The notes below the pieces were generated by a model that made no database searches, was not told where the DNA came from, and saw nothing but the letters and a program-made list of their open reading frames with translations. From positions 620,001-684,000 of the forward strand of contig CAWCZR010000004.1 in the NCBI GenBank assembly GCA_963800135.1: a stretch of DNA of 64,000 nucleotides, written 5' to 3'. This stretch comes from DASPSM01 sp963800135. GTDB lineage: Bacteria > Planctomycetota > Planctomycetia > Planctomycetales > Planctomycetaceae. Of this stretch, positions 30,995-40,547 are shown in pieces. How positions within the stretch are numbered: position 1 is the stretch's first letter; each line of letters starts with the position of its first letter. The position numbers and the translations under genes are program-made.

Positions 30995-31594
30995 TTAGCC
31001 GGTCGTCTGCTCGCGCGGAACAGGCGCCTTTACCGGCTGACCGCTCTCGGCCTCAACATACTGCCGAAATTCGGTTACTAACTCGTCCATGCGATCACAG
31101 ACTTGCGCCCAGCTGGCGAAGGGGAATGGTCCGTTACGCAACTGGGCGACCAAACGCCCGAAACTGGCTACCAGCAGCCGTCCGCGTTCGTTCAACCGCT
31201 CGGCGACGCGTTCAGGCGATTGCTCCCGCGAGCTGCGGGCCGCAGTCGGCTCCGGTTGGTGCAGATCCTCGAATTGATCGATTAGGGCTTGATACAGCAC
31301 CGAGAGGCGATTCGCTAGCTCTTCACTGCGCGAGATGTCGACGTCCTGCAGCCAGTGGCACCACTGCGACAGTTCGACTACCTCGGCAAAGAGGGCATGC
31401 TCGGTAATGTCGGTCGAGGCGGAGCCGGCGACCGCGGAGTTGGGAGCCGAGCCCGACGGCATGCTCCTGGCCACATCGGCAACGGCGCGGACCATTGGCT
31501 GGCCGCAGCAATCGGGAGCCGGCCCGCCGTGCGGCTCGTAAGCCACGCGCCCGCAGGCCAAACAATGAAACAGATCCGCCTGTTGAACCGTCAT
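30995..31594 (-). CDS. Zinc-ribbon protein with helical domain
   Basis: This 199-residue protein starts at ATG 31594. The first 40 residues hold a rubredoxin/desulforedoxin-like knuckle pair (FHCLACGRVAYEPHG, then DCCGQPM), likely binding one metal. The rest is helical (HALFAEVVELSQWCHWLQD; FEDLHQPEP; VCDRMDELVTEFRQYVEA). I do not recognise the family. It converges on the ftsW gene across 9 bases. Confidence 0.65.
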   Translation of the reverse strand: MTVQQADLFHCLACGRVAYEPHGGPAPDCCGQPMVRAVADVARSMPSGSAPNSAVAGSASTDITEHALFAEVVELSQWCHWLQDVDISRSEELANRLSVLYQALIDQFEDLHQPEPTAARSSREQSPERVAERLNERGRLLVASFGRLVAQLRNGPFPFASWAQVCDRMDELVTEFRQYVEAESGQPVKAPVPREQTTG

Positions 31595-32105
31595 GGAAAG
31601 CGCCTCCTTACGAGTTCAACGCAAACCGTGCGCCGGGAGCAGAGAATTGCTCACTCGGTCACGAATCAATCCTGCAGAGTATGTACCGCATGTTCCGGAT
31701 TCAATCCCAGAATCGAGCCCGCAACTTTTGTTGAGCAGACTCACCCTGAGAATGCCGTGTACCTAAAAGAGCGGAGATCGCTGAGCGCGAAAAGGCGCAG
31801 AGCGAAGCTGCCGAACGTCAAAAAACTGCCTGCTTGTCCGCGGTCTCACCCCTGGATAGGATAGGGGCGCAGTCCACTGGATCTGCAAAAACCTCTGCCA
31901 TGTTCGAATCAGGGACCAATGTGTTGACCCTACAATAATGAACCAGGGAACCTCGCTGAGTTCCGGCCGCGTGTATAACCGAATTTAGCTTCGGCTCACA
32001 CAACCCGGGACAGAGCTTCCCACGTTGCACTTACGGGTTCAAAAACACGTTCACCCCGGACGGCATTGCGGCGGAGGTTTTTTTCTTTAACGAGTTGGCG
32101 CACGC
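31595..32105. other. Intergenic stretch, no gene seen
   Basis: These 511 bases are less GC-rich than their surroundings. They hold a small stem CCCCT/AGGGG near 31850-31868 and a T7 run at about 32080-32086. A ttcgaat box near 31905 recalls a tRNA T-loop, but no acceptor or D arm fits. No convincing reading frame or RNA was found. It must carry the promoters of the zinc-ribbon gene and rarA. Confidence 0.5.
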
Positions 32106-33488
32106 TTGGGGCTCTTCGACCGCCAGGAAGCCAAGAATCTCGAGCAGGCCTTGCCCCTGGCGGCCCGCATGCGGCCCCGGTCGATCGACGAGTTTGCCGG
32201 CCAGGAGCATTTCCTTGGGCCGGGCAAGCTGCTGCGGCGGATGCTTGAGGCCGACCGGATTTCGTCGGCGATTTTCTACGGGCCGCCCGGAACCGGGAAG
32301 ACGTCGCTTGCCCAGGTTATCGCCCGGCAGACGCTGCGGGATTTTTCGCCGCTCAATGCGGCATCCGCAGGCGTCAAAGAGCTGCGGACCGCGCTCGACG
32401 AGGCCCGCGACAGGCTCGCGGCCGATGGACGCCGCACGATCTTATTCGTCGACGAATTGCACCGGTTCAACCGCACGCAACAGGAGGTCATGTTGCCGGA
32501 TGTGGAAGCCGGCGTCGTGGCGCTGATCGGCGCGACCACGGCCAACCCGTTCTTCTCGCTGGTGTCGCCCCTTGTCAGCCGGAGCCAGGTCTTCGAGTTT
32601 CAGGCACTATCGAAAGCCGACGTACGGCGTTTGCTCGAGCGGGCTCTTACCGATCGCGAACGCGGCTTGAGCTGCGACCCCGGACGAGTTACTGAGGAGG
32701 CGCTCGAATTTCTGGCCGAGGTCTCCGACGGCGACGCCCGCCGGGCCCTCAACGCGCTCGAGGTGGCCGTGCTCTCGACAGCCGAGAGTGGTCGAACGGT
32801 CGATCTGGTGGTCGCCCAGGATTCGATTCAAAAGAAAGCCATCCAATACGACGCCACCGGCGATGAGCATTTCGACGCGGCCAGCGCGTTCATCAAGAGC
32901 ATGCGGGGCAGCGATCCCGATGCGGCCGTCTACTGGATGGCGCGGATGCTCGAGGCCGGCGAGGATCCGCGGTTCATCGCGCGACGACTCGTGATCGCCG
33001 CGTCGGAAGACGTGGGCAATGCCGACCCGATGGCCCTGGTTGTCGCGAACTCGGCCGCCCAGGCGACGGAGATGGTCGGCATGCCCGAGTGCCGCATCAT
33101 CCTGTCGCAAGCGGTGATTTACGTCACGATGGCGCCGAAGTCGAACGCGTCGTACCTGGCCATTGATGCGGCGCTCACGGACGTGCGAGAGCGGCGGGTG
33201 TTGCCCGTGCCGACTCACCTGCGCGACGCCAGCTATCGCGGGGCGAAACGGCTCGGGCACGGGCAGGGTTACCAGTACGCGCACGACGGCCCGGAGGGCT
33301 GGGTCGACCAGGACTACCTCGGCGTCAACCGCGAGTACTATCAGCCGACCGATCGCGGTCTCGAAGCCGAGTTGCGGCGTCGGCTCGAAGAGCTTCGCCA
33401 GCGGCGGTCCCCGCAGGGCGAGCAATCCCCGACGCCGGCCGAGGGATCCGGCAAGCAATCTGCCGCCGGCCCGCGACCCGCTGAGTGA
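32106..33488 (+). CDS. rarA: Replication-associated recombination protein A (RarA/MgsA)
   Basis: RarA is an AAA+ ATPase acting at stalled replication forks, related to clamp loaders. The TTG at 32106 gives the expected N-terminus GLFDRQEAKN...PLAARMRPRSIDEF; no ATG is suitably placed. Walker A GPPGTGKT lies at about residue 58 and Walker B LFVDELHRF at about 115. Sensor 1 is GATTANPFF, and the C-terminal tetramerisation region carries AASEDVGNADP. The C-terminal tail RRSPQGEQSPTPAEGSGK is low-complexity. Length is 460 residues, in one clean frame. Confidence 0.93.
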   Translation: MGLFDRQEAKNLEQALPLAARMRPRSIDEFAGQEHFLGPGKLLRRMLEADRISSAIFYGPPGTGKTSLAQVIARQTLRDFSPLNAASAGVKELRTALDEARDRLAADGRRTILFVDELHRFNRTQQEVMLPDVEAGVVALIGATTANPFFSLVSPLVSRSQVFEFQALSKADVRRLLERALTDRERGLSCDPGRVTEEALEFLAEVSDGDARRALNALEVAVLSTAESGRTVDLVVAQDSIQKKAIQYDATGDEHFDAASAFIKSMRGSDPDAAVYWMARMLEAGEDPRFIARRLVIAASEDVGNADPMALVVANSAAQATEMVGMPECRIILSQAVIYVTMAPKSNASYLAIDAALTDVRERRVLPVPTHLRDASYRGAKRLGHGQGYQYAHDGPEGWVDQDYLGVNREYYQPTDRGLEAELRRRLEELRQRRSPQGEQSPTPAEGSGKQSAAGPRPAE

Positions 33489-33533
33489 TCCATCGCTGCC
33501 GCGCCGCCCTGCTTTTCGGTATGTTGGGCGGGC

Positions 33534-35171
33534 ATGAGCGCTTCATCCTTGGTCGGTTCTTGGGCTCGACTTTGGCACGGAATCCGTCCGTGCCCTGCTC
33601 GTCGATCTGGAGGGCAACGAACACGGATCGGCCGTTGTCGACTACGCCCACGGACAGATCACGGAGCGGCTGCCGACCACAGGCGAAGTGCTGCCCCCCG
33701 ACTTTGCGCTGCAACATCCACTCGACTGGATCGACGCGGCCGCCGCGGCCGTGCGGGGCGCTTTGGCCTCGAGCAAAGTCGATCGGTCGCGGATTCTGGG
33801 AATCGGCGTCGACTTCACCAGCTGCACCATGCTGCCGGCACTCGCCGACGGCACGCCGTTGTGCGTCGATTCGCGCTGGGCAGGTGAAAAGTTCGCGTGG
33901 CCCAAGCTCTGGAAGCATCACGGCGCCAAGTCTCAAACCGACCGCATCAATGCCGTCGCGCGGGAGCGCAAGGAAGGCTGGCTCGACCGCTACGGCGGCA
34001 CGATCGGCTTGGAATGGTTCTTCCCGAAAATCCTCGAGACGCTCGAACATTCGCCCCAGGTCTACGACGCAACAGCCATCTGGCTCGAAGCCGGGGACTG
34101 GTTCGTGTGGCAACTCGTCGGAGGCGACGCGGCTCGTTTGCCGCGTTCGACCTGTCAGGCGGGTTACAAAGCGCTCTGGCACTCGCGCGACGGATTTCCG
34201 TCGGCCGACTACTTCCGGGCCGTGCATCCGCGACTGGCCAATGTCGTCGCCGAAAAGATGCCCGGCCGCTTTCTCGCCCCAGGTGAGCAAGCGGGCCGGT
34301 TGACCCCGGTGATGGCCGACCGTTTCGGATTGCCGGCTGGCATCCCTGTCAGCGCGGCCATCATCGATGCCCATGCCGGCGTCCCCGGCGCCGGAGCGGC
34401 GGAGCCCGGCACGCTGGTGATGGTGCTAGGCACCAGCAGCTGCCACATGCTGAACGCGACGGTCGAGCGGCTCTTTCCGGGAGTTGCCGGAATTGTCGAA
34501 GGAGGCATCCTCCCCGGCTATTTCGGCTATGAAACGGGGCAGGCGGCGGTCGGCGATGCCTTCGATTGGTTCCGGCGCCTCGTTAACGAACCGAACTTCG
34601 AGAGGCTGACGCAAGCGGCGGTCAATCTGCCTCCCGGCGCCGACGGCGTCAAGTGTCTCGACTGGCTGAATGGCTGCCGCACGCCCCTGATGGATGGCTC
34701 GCTGACCGGGGTTTTTTCAGGGCTCAGGCTGGGTCACTCGACCGGGCACCTGTATCGGCGCTGATGGAAGCGTCGGCGTTCGGCCTGAATTGGATCGTCG
34801 ATTTGCTGCGCCAGTTCGGCGTCCCGGTCGAACGATTCGTGGCGACCGGCGGTCTGCCGCACCACAATCCGCTACTTGTGCAGATCTACGCCGACGTGCT
34901 GGGCGAGCCGATCGCCGTCCATCCTTGCAAGCACGGGCCGGCGCTGGGAGCCGCCATTCTCGGGGTGCTCGCCGCTGGGCCCGAAGCGAGCGGATTTTCT
35001 GAATCGTCACAGGCCATCGCTGCGATGGCACAGCCCCGCGCGACACACGGCGAACGGGCCTTGCGAATTGTTGCGCCGAATCCCGACGCAACGAAGACGT
35101 ACACGTCCCTCTACCACCACTATGTGGACCTCGCTGAATCGTTCGCTCCCAAACATTTCGTCACATCTTGA
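33534..35171 (+). CDS. araB: L-ribulokinase-like FGGY carbohydrate kinase (frameshifted)
   Basis: This FGGY sugar kinase is closest in pattern to AraB, which phosphorylates L-ribulose: LGLDFGTESVRALLVD, GIGVDFTSCT, GLEWFFPKI, VMVLGTSSCHM, EGGILPGYFGYETGQAAVGD and ATGGLPHHNPL. The frame changes near 33552-33560, between the likely start ATG 33534 (MSASSLVG) and LGLDFG, and again at 34756-34761. There a premature TGA appears inside what should read HLYR-LMEASAFGLN. Repaired length is about 545 residues, normal for AraB. The next gene, 15 bases on, is a sugar isomerase, consistent with a ketose/aldose pathway. Confidence 0.85.
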
Positions 35172-35186
35172 TTCCAGGAAACCGTG

Positions 35187-36869
35187 ATGACCACCGAATC
35201 CGAATCCGCGCCATCGAATGGAAAGCGGCAGAAGCCGACCCGGCTTCCGAAAAAGCAGGTCTATCTCGTCGCCAGCGGCGACCTCCGCCTCTCGGCCAAC
35301 CAGAAGTGCTGGCCCGCGCAGAAGGATATGGAGGAAGCGCTGACCCGGGCTGTCGAGGCCGAGGGCTATCAGGTGGTGCGGGCCCATCCCTACTGCGAGA
35401 AGGCTGGGCATGGCTTTATCGCCTCGCAGCGCGAAGGGATGCGCGTCTTTTCGCAGCTCGATCCGAAGGCGCCGCTCATCGTGGCGGAGGCCGTGTGGCA
35501 ATACTCGCACCACGTTCTGAGCGGACTCGTCACGCATCGCGGACCGATCCTCACCGTCGCGAACTGGTCGGGCACCTGGCCCGGGCTGGTCGGCATGCTC
35601 AACCTCAACGGTTCGCTCACCAAGGCGGGAGTTGAGTATTCGACGCTGTGGAGCGAAGACTTTACCGACGACTACTTCACGTCGCGGCTGCACGACTGGT
35701 TGCGCAAAGGGAAATGCAATCACAAGACGCGGCACGTGGTTCCGCTTAAGAAAGTCAAAGTCGGATCGAAGGAGCGGCGGCTGGGCAAAGAGTTGGCCCG
35801 CGTCCTGCAGACCGACAAGGCCATTCTCGGCGTGTTCGATGAAGGCTGCATGGGCATGTTCAATGCCATCATTCCCGATCGGCTGCTCAATCAAACGGGT
35901 GTCTACAAAGAGCGACTGAGCCAATCGGCGCTGTTTTACGAGTCCGGCCGCGTCAGCGACACCGAGGCGAACGCGGTCCGAAAATGGATGGAAGACCGTG
36001 GGATGACGTTCCACACGGGATCGCGGCACGACGAAGACCTCACCGACGACCAGATTCGCCAGCAATGCAAAATGTATATCGCCGCCGTGCGGCTGGCTGG
36101 CGAGTTCGGCTGCGACGGCATCGGAATCCAGTACCAGCAAGGCCTCAAGGACTTGATGCCGGCGAGCGACCTGGTGGAAGGGACGCTCAACAATGCCGAG
36201 CGGCCGCCCGTCAAAAGCCGTGACGGTTCGCGCGAGCTCTTCGCCGGTGAGGCGATCCCGCACTTCAACGAAGTCGACGAGTGCGCGGGACTCGACGCGC
36301 TCATGACCAATCGAGTGCACAAGGCTCTCGGACAGCCGGTCGAGACGACGCTGCACGATCTGCGCTGGGGCGACGCCGATCGTTCGGGCACCGTGCCTGA
36401 CTACGTGTGGGTCTTCCTCATTAGCGGTTCGGCGCCGCCGGCGCATTTCGGCGGCTGGGACCACGCCGACGGACACCGCCAGCCGGCCATGTACTTCCCC
36501 AACGGCGGCAGCACGCTCCGCGGCGTCTCGAAGCCGGGGGAAATCGTCTGGTCGCGAATTTTCGTGGAAGACGAGTCGCTCAAGATGGATTTGGGGCGGG
36601 CCAAAGTCGTCGAGTTGCCGCAGGAAGAGACCGAGCGGCGTTGGAACCTCACGACCGTCCAATGGCCCATCATGCATGCCGTCACGTACGGCGTCAGCCG
36701 CGACCAGATGATGGCCCGCCACAAGGCCAACCACATTCAGGTCGCCTACGCCAACAGCGCCGACGAAGCCGACCGCGCGATGAAGGCGAAGGCCGCTATG
36801 GCCGAGGAACTGGGGATGGAGGTCTGCCTCTGCGGCACCGACGCCGACGGCCGGCCGTGGGACAAATGA
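35187..36869 (+). CDS. L-fucose/L-arabinose isomerase family protein
   Basis: This 560-residue protein starts at ATG 35187 (the GTG one codon upstream is less likely). It fits the FucI/AraA-type aldose-ketose isomerases: VVRAHPYCEKAGHGFI, TVANWSGTWPGLVGMLNLNG, FDEGCMGMFNAIIP, GCDGIGIQYQQGLKD and FNEVDECAGLDAL, with conserved acidic residues suited to Mn2+ binding. It follows the ribulokinase-like gene by 15 bases, so the two probably isomerise and then phosphorylate the same sugar. It is not a standard AraA, so the substrate is open: arabinose, fucose or a related deoxysugar. The adjacent T8 run just after the stop has no upstream hairpin. Confidence 0.8.
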   Translation: MTTESESAPSNGKRQKPTRLPKKQVYLVASGDLRLSANQKCWPAQKDMEEALTRAVEAEGYQVVRAHPYCEKAGHGFIASQREGMRVFSQLDPKAPLIVAEAVWQYSHHVLSGLVTHRGPILTVANWSGTWPGLVGMLNLNGSLTKAGVEYSTLWSEDFTDDYFTSRLHDWLRKGKCNHKTRHVVPLKKVKVGSKERRLGKELARVLQTDKAILGVFDEGCMGMFNAIIPDRLLNQTGVYKERLSQSALFYESGRVSDTEANAVRKWMEDRGMTFHTGSRHDEDLTDDQIRQQCKMYIAAVRLAGEFGCDGIGIQYQQGLKDLMPASDLVEGTLNNAERPPVKSRDGSRELFAGEAIPHFNEVDECAGLDALMTNRVHKALGQPVETTLHDLRWGDADRSGTVPDYVWVFLISGSAPPAHFGGWDHADGHRQPAMYFPNGGSTLRGVSKPGEIVWSRIFVEDESLKMDLGRAKVVELPQEETERRWNLTTVQWPIMHAVTYGVSRDQMMARHKANHIQVAYANSADEADRAMKAKAAMAEELGMEVCLCGTDADGRPWDK

Positions 36870-36972
36870 TTTTTTTTTGCGGGCTAACCGCGTGACGCCC
36901 TTTGCGGCGCCCCCCCTACAACTAGCAAGAGAGGTTGCCTTCGGCGGACCACTCACTTTTGCGTGACGGCTC

Positions 36973-38331
36973 TTAAGAGACCGCGGCTCGCACGGCCGCC
37001 ATCGCCTCGCGACAGAGCGCCACTGCCCGCGATTCGTCGGGCGCTTCGGCGATCACGCGGAGAATCGGCTCCGTGTTGCTGGCGCGGACCTGGACCCAGC
37101 GATCGGGCCAATCGAGGCGAAGGCCGTCGCCGTGGGTCGGCTTCGCTTCGGAATATTTTTGCTCGAGCGCCCGACAGGCCGCCTGGACGCGATCAGCCGG
37201 GCAGGCGAGCTTGTCTTTGACGATCGAATAGCTTGGGAACGAATCGACCCAGTCGGCCAGCGTTCGACGCTCGGCGGGACCAGCGCCGGCGAGTCCGGCC
37301 AGCACGTAGGCCATCCCGACCAGGCTATCGCGGACGTAGCCGACCTGCGGCTCGATGACGCCGCCATTTCCCTCGCCGCCCAGAACCGCGCGAACGTCGC
37401 GCATCTTGGCCACGACGTTGGCCTCGCCGACCGCAGAGCGATGAAACGGACTCTGATGCCGCGCAGCGATGTCGGCGGAGACGCGGCTGGTGGAACCATT
37501 CACCACGAGCGGACCGGGCGTACGCGCCAGCACATGGTCGGCACAGAGTGCCAGGGTCAATTCCTCGCCGATGTAGCGGCCGTGGTTGTCCACAATCACC
37601 AGCCGATCCGCGTCCGGGTCTTGCGCGAAGCCGACGTCCGCTCCGCGGCTCCGCACGGCGTCGCACAAGCCGCGGAGATTTTCTTTTAAGGGTTCGGCCG
37701 GATGTTCGAAGGCGCCGTCGGGCGTGCCGCCGAGCACGACCGTGTCGCACCCCAGCGATTCAAGGAGCTTTGGTCCCAGCGCGCTGCCGGAGCCATGATT
37801 GCAGTCCAGCACGACATTGAGTCGGCGTTTCCGAATGGCCTCGACGTCGACCAGTTCGAGCACCCTCGACAGATGCGCGGCGCCGGCGTCCGGGCGGTCC
37901 TCGGTGCGTCCGATTGAATTCCAGCGGGAAAGCTCCAGCGAGTCCTGACTGAGCAACGCGAGCAGCGCTTTGCCGCGAGCCTCGTCGAAGACGGCCCCTT
38001 CGCTCGAGAATGGTTTGAGGCCGTTCCACTCAACCGGGTTGTGGCTGGCCGTGATTTCCAGTCCGCCGGCGGCGCCAAAGTGGCGGACCAGGAAGCCGCA
38101 AGTGGGCGTGGCGGCGATATCGACGTCGATCACGCGGCAGCCGACGGATTCCAATCCAGCCAGCACGGCCCGCTTGAGCATCGGGCCCGTCGCGCGGCCG
38201 TCGCGACCGACGACGACCGTGCCGCGGTCGGCCAGAATCCCCAGGGCTTGGGCGAAGTGCACGAAGTAATTGGGATCGAGGCCGTCTCCGACGATGCCCC
38301 GCAGCCCGGAGATACTCAAAATTCGCTGCAT
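36973..38331 (-). CDS. Phosphoglucomutase/phosphomannomutase family protein
   Basis: This is a 452-residue alpha-D-phosphohexomutase. The four active-site loops are visible: phosphoserine loop ITASHNP (about residue 100), metal loop DPDADRL, sugar loop GGEGNGGV and phosphate-binding RASNTEPILR near the end. The N-terminus (ISGLRGIVGDGL) fits a GlmM/ManB-like enzyme that moves phosphate between C1 and C6 of glucosamine, mannose or glucose. Which sugar cannot be told. The start is ATG 38331. It lies 52 bases downstream of the plsC stop on the same strand. Confidence 0.92.
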   Translation of the reverse strand: MQRILSISGLRGIVGDGLDPNYFVHFAQALGILADRGTVVVGRDGRATGPMLKRAVLAGLESVGCRVIDVDIAATPTCGFLVRHFGAAGGLEITASHNPVEWNGLKPFSSEGAVFDEARGKALLALLSQDSLELSRWNSIGRTEDRPDAGAAHLSRVLELVDVEAIRKRRLNVVLDCNHGSGSALGPKLLESLGCDTVVLGGTPDGAFEHPAEPLKENLRGLCDAVRSRGADVGFAQDPDADRLVIVDNHGRYIGEELTLALCADHVLARTPGPLVVNGSTSRVSADIAARHQSPFHRSAVGEANVVAKMRDVRAVLGGEGNGGVIEPQVGYVRDSLVGMAYVLAGLAGAGPAERRTLADWVDSFPSYSIVKDKLACPADRVQAACRALEQKYSEAKPTHGDGLRLDWPDRWVQVRASNTEPILRVIAEAPDESRAVALCREAMAAVRAAVS

Positions 38332-38383
38332 TGCCGCTACTCCCGCCTCTGCCTGCCCTGCGACGGCGATTCTAGGCCAAGTC

Positions 38384-39099
38384 TCAGCGGCTCCGCCATT
38401 CGCAGGCCTCCTCGTAGCAGCGGGTCATGGCTTCCCGGACCATCGCCAGCAGTGCCTCTTCCGAACCGTGCCCGCTGACAGTGGCCAGCGTTTCCGGCGA
38501 GAGAGGCGGCCCGTAGACGAGCCGGCATTTTTTCGGCGCAGGAGCCAGGCCCCGCGGGGGAAGGCGGCGCCCGTTCCGGCCAGCCCGACGGGGATCACCG
38601 GCACCTTCGCTCGTCGGAGCAAGGCGATAAACCCCGGCTTGAGCGGCCCAATGCGTCCGTCCTGACTGCGCGTTCCCTCCGGGAAGACACCGATCAAATG
38701 GCCCTGCTGGAGCTCGGAGGTCGCCTGCCGAATCGTGGCCGTGCTGGCCGAATCGCGATTGACGGGAATCGTGCACAACTTGTCGAACACAAACCGGACG
38801 AGCGGGCCACGATACAGGGTCGTCCGCGCGAGGAAGCGAATCGGCCGTTTGAGCTGCAGACCGACCATCACCGGGTCGAGAAAGCTCTGGTGATTGGCCA
38901 CCAACAGCGCGGGCCCCTGTTTGGGGACGTTTTCGAGACCGCGCACGCGGTAACGAAAATACACCGGAGCGAACAGAGCGACAGAGTTTTGGAGGAACCA
39001 ATAAACGCGGTTCCGCGGATCCGGGTCGTAGGACGGCGGGCCGTCGGCTGTCGCAGGTTCGCCGACGGAGGACTGGCGGTTGGCTTCGGCTCCGGCCAT
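38384..39099 (-). CDS. plsC: 1-acyl-sn-glycerol-3-phosphate acyltransferase (frameshifted)
   Basis: PlsC makes phosphatidic acid from lysophosphatidic acid. The HX4D catalytic motif NHQSFLD is at about residues 69-75 from ATG 39099, with the acceptor-binding FPEGTRSQDG later. One or two hydrophobic segments at the N-terminus (VYWFLQNSVALFAPVYF) would anchor it in the membrane. Near 38540-38553 the frame shifts. One frame ends in Arg-rich sequence, while the other continues as KKCRLVYGPPLSPE to TGA 38384. An upstream GTG at 39156 would add 19 residues. Length about 238 residues, as expected. Confidence 0.82.
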
Positions 39100-39196
39100 C
39101 GGCACGCAAAACACACGAAAAAGAACGGAAGACAGGCCAACGCCAAGTGTCGTCACTCAAGCAGTCGGCACACACGCGCCGAGTCCGCCGGACACA

Positions 39197-39706
39197 TTAC
39201 GCGGACGGCGGATGATGAGTTTGCGTGTCACCGTCCGCCTCGGCCGCCGTAAAGTCGGGGACCAGCGGCGCCGGCTCCGGCACGGGAGCTTCGGGAGTTG
39301 TTTCGGGAGCCGAGCTGGCGGCCTGCACCGTATCCCCCTCGAAGAACGCGGTCCCATGAAGGTTGGAAGGGATCGCGGGCGGTCCGCCCGCTGGCACTGG
39401 CACGCTCTCGGGCGTCAGGTCGATCTGTCCGATCATCTCGCCGATGGAGATCGTGTCGTCGTGCAGCAGAATCGTTTCGCCCGAACCGACCCGCCGGCCA
39501 TTCACGAAGGTGCCGTTCTTGCTGCCGAGATCCCGAATGCGAAGCGTGTAGTCGTCCAGGAGCAGCACACAGTGGTGCCGACTGACGAACTCGCTTTCGG
39601 GCCGCAGATGGCAATCCTCTTCGCGGCCGATCAGCAGTTTCCCGCGCCGAATCGGAATCGTTTCACCGGCATGAGGACCGCTGAGTACTCTCAATCTGGC
39701 GTCCAT
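39197..39706 (-). CDS. FHA-domain protein
   Basis: This 169-residue protein has a complete forkhead-associated phosphopeptide-binding domain at residues 1-95: LLIGREEDCHLR, SRHHCVL and GSKNGTFVNGRRV, the conserved G-R, S-x-x-H and N-G residues. A disordered Pro/Glu/Ala-rich tail follows. It probably reads phosphothreonine made by Ser/Thr kinases, which planctomycetes carry in number; none is in this window. ATG 39706 has AAAGGG upstream. Confidence 0.9.
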   Translation of the reverse strand: MDARLRVLSGPHAGETIPIRRGKLLIGREEDCHLRPESEFVSRHHCVLLLDDYTLRIRDLGSKNGTFVNGRRVGSGETILLHDDTISIGEMIGQIDLTPESVPVPAGGPPAIPSNLHGTAFFEGDTVQAASSAPETTPEAPVPEPAPLVPDFTAAEADGDTQTHHPPSA

Positions 39707-40127
39707 GAAGCAGCACCCTTTGGCAAGACGACACCAGAACCGGGGCTCATCGGGTAAATTCGGTCGAAGCAGCGAGGATGTGATGGCCCCTCACGCTGCA
39801 AACCAGTCAGGCAGGCAATGAGCGAACTTCGGTAGCTTACACGTGGATGCAGATCGACCACAATCATCTATTCCGAAAAATTTGAGGAAAATTGATCGAC
39901 TGACACAGTTGTTCCCTTTTCAGGCTGGTGCCCGCATGCGTATGGCGGTGACCTCGGTCCAAGGAGCTTGCGGTGCCGGCAATGGTGAGACGCCGATGGC
40001 GGAATCGCCGTCGCGCCTTATGCGGGTTTCTGCTAACGGCGGCACGACTCCCACGCCGCCAGTCCGGCCAATATCTATCCGCTTTTTCACGGGCGTAGCG
40101 GTTCGCGACGAAATCGTGGCCGCGAAA
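39707..40127. other. Intergenic stretch, no gene seen
   Basis: These 421 bases hold the start region of the FHA gene and end at the stop of the membrane-protein gene, both on the minus strand. An AT-rich patch at about 39860-39900 may be regulatory. A 101-codon plus-strand frame here has no recognisable protein character. Nothing else was found. Confidence 0.45.
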
Positions 40128-40547
40128 CTATTCGAGCGAGCAGAATAGCTTATTTCGAAGCGCGGCGTAGCGATGGGCTTCGGGGCTGGGGGATGACGAC
40201 GCCTGTCCCAGGGTCCACGGGTCGACAAACATCACTCCGGGCTGCGGCATCTCGTAGGTGCTCGACAACTGCAGCAGCAGAGCCCGCTCGAGCCGATTCA
40301 GATCGTGGGCGTCACACAGCTCGGAGAAGACATCTTTCGCCGAGCCACCCGAGCTCTCGCGTCGAGCCTTCCGCAGCGTGTTCCAAAGATAGACGACGGC
40401 GATCGTCAGCGCCACGAGCGCGACGGCGCACACGATGAGCAGCCATTGCGAGCGTTCGCGGATGGCGGACGCCAAGAGGAGCGATCGAGCAATCGGTGCC
40501 TGGCCAACCAGCGCGCTCACGCGGGACCTTTCGTCATCTCGTGCCAA
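40128..40547 (-). CDS. Small single-span membrane protein
   Basis: This 139-residue protein starts at ATG 40547, overlapping the last 14 bases of the HEAT-repeat gene, so the two are probably co-translated. One membrane segment lies at about residues 35-53 (WLLIVCAVALVALTIAVVY), followed by a basic stretch and a helical cytoplasmic domain (AKDVFSELCDAHDLNRLERALLL), with MFVDPWTLG later. The conserved look of the soluble part suggests a real planctomycete family, but I cannot name it. Confidence 0.72.
   Translation of the reverse strand: MARDDERSRVSALVGQAPIARSLLLASAIRERSQWLLIVCAVALVALTIAVVYLWNTLRKARRESSGGSAKDVFSELCDAHDLNRLERALLLQLSSTYEMPQPGVMFVDPWTLGQASSSPSPEAHRYAALRNKLFCSLE

Noticed and set aside
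31895..31925. tRNA-like T-loop (ttcgaat).
   Set aside because: No acceptor stem, anticodon arm or D arm can be paired around it.
36870..36890. T8 run after the isomerase stop taken as a terminator.
   Set aside because: The run precedes rather than follows the only small stem (GCGG/CCGC), so it is not an intrinsic terminator for the plus strand.
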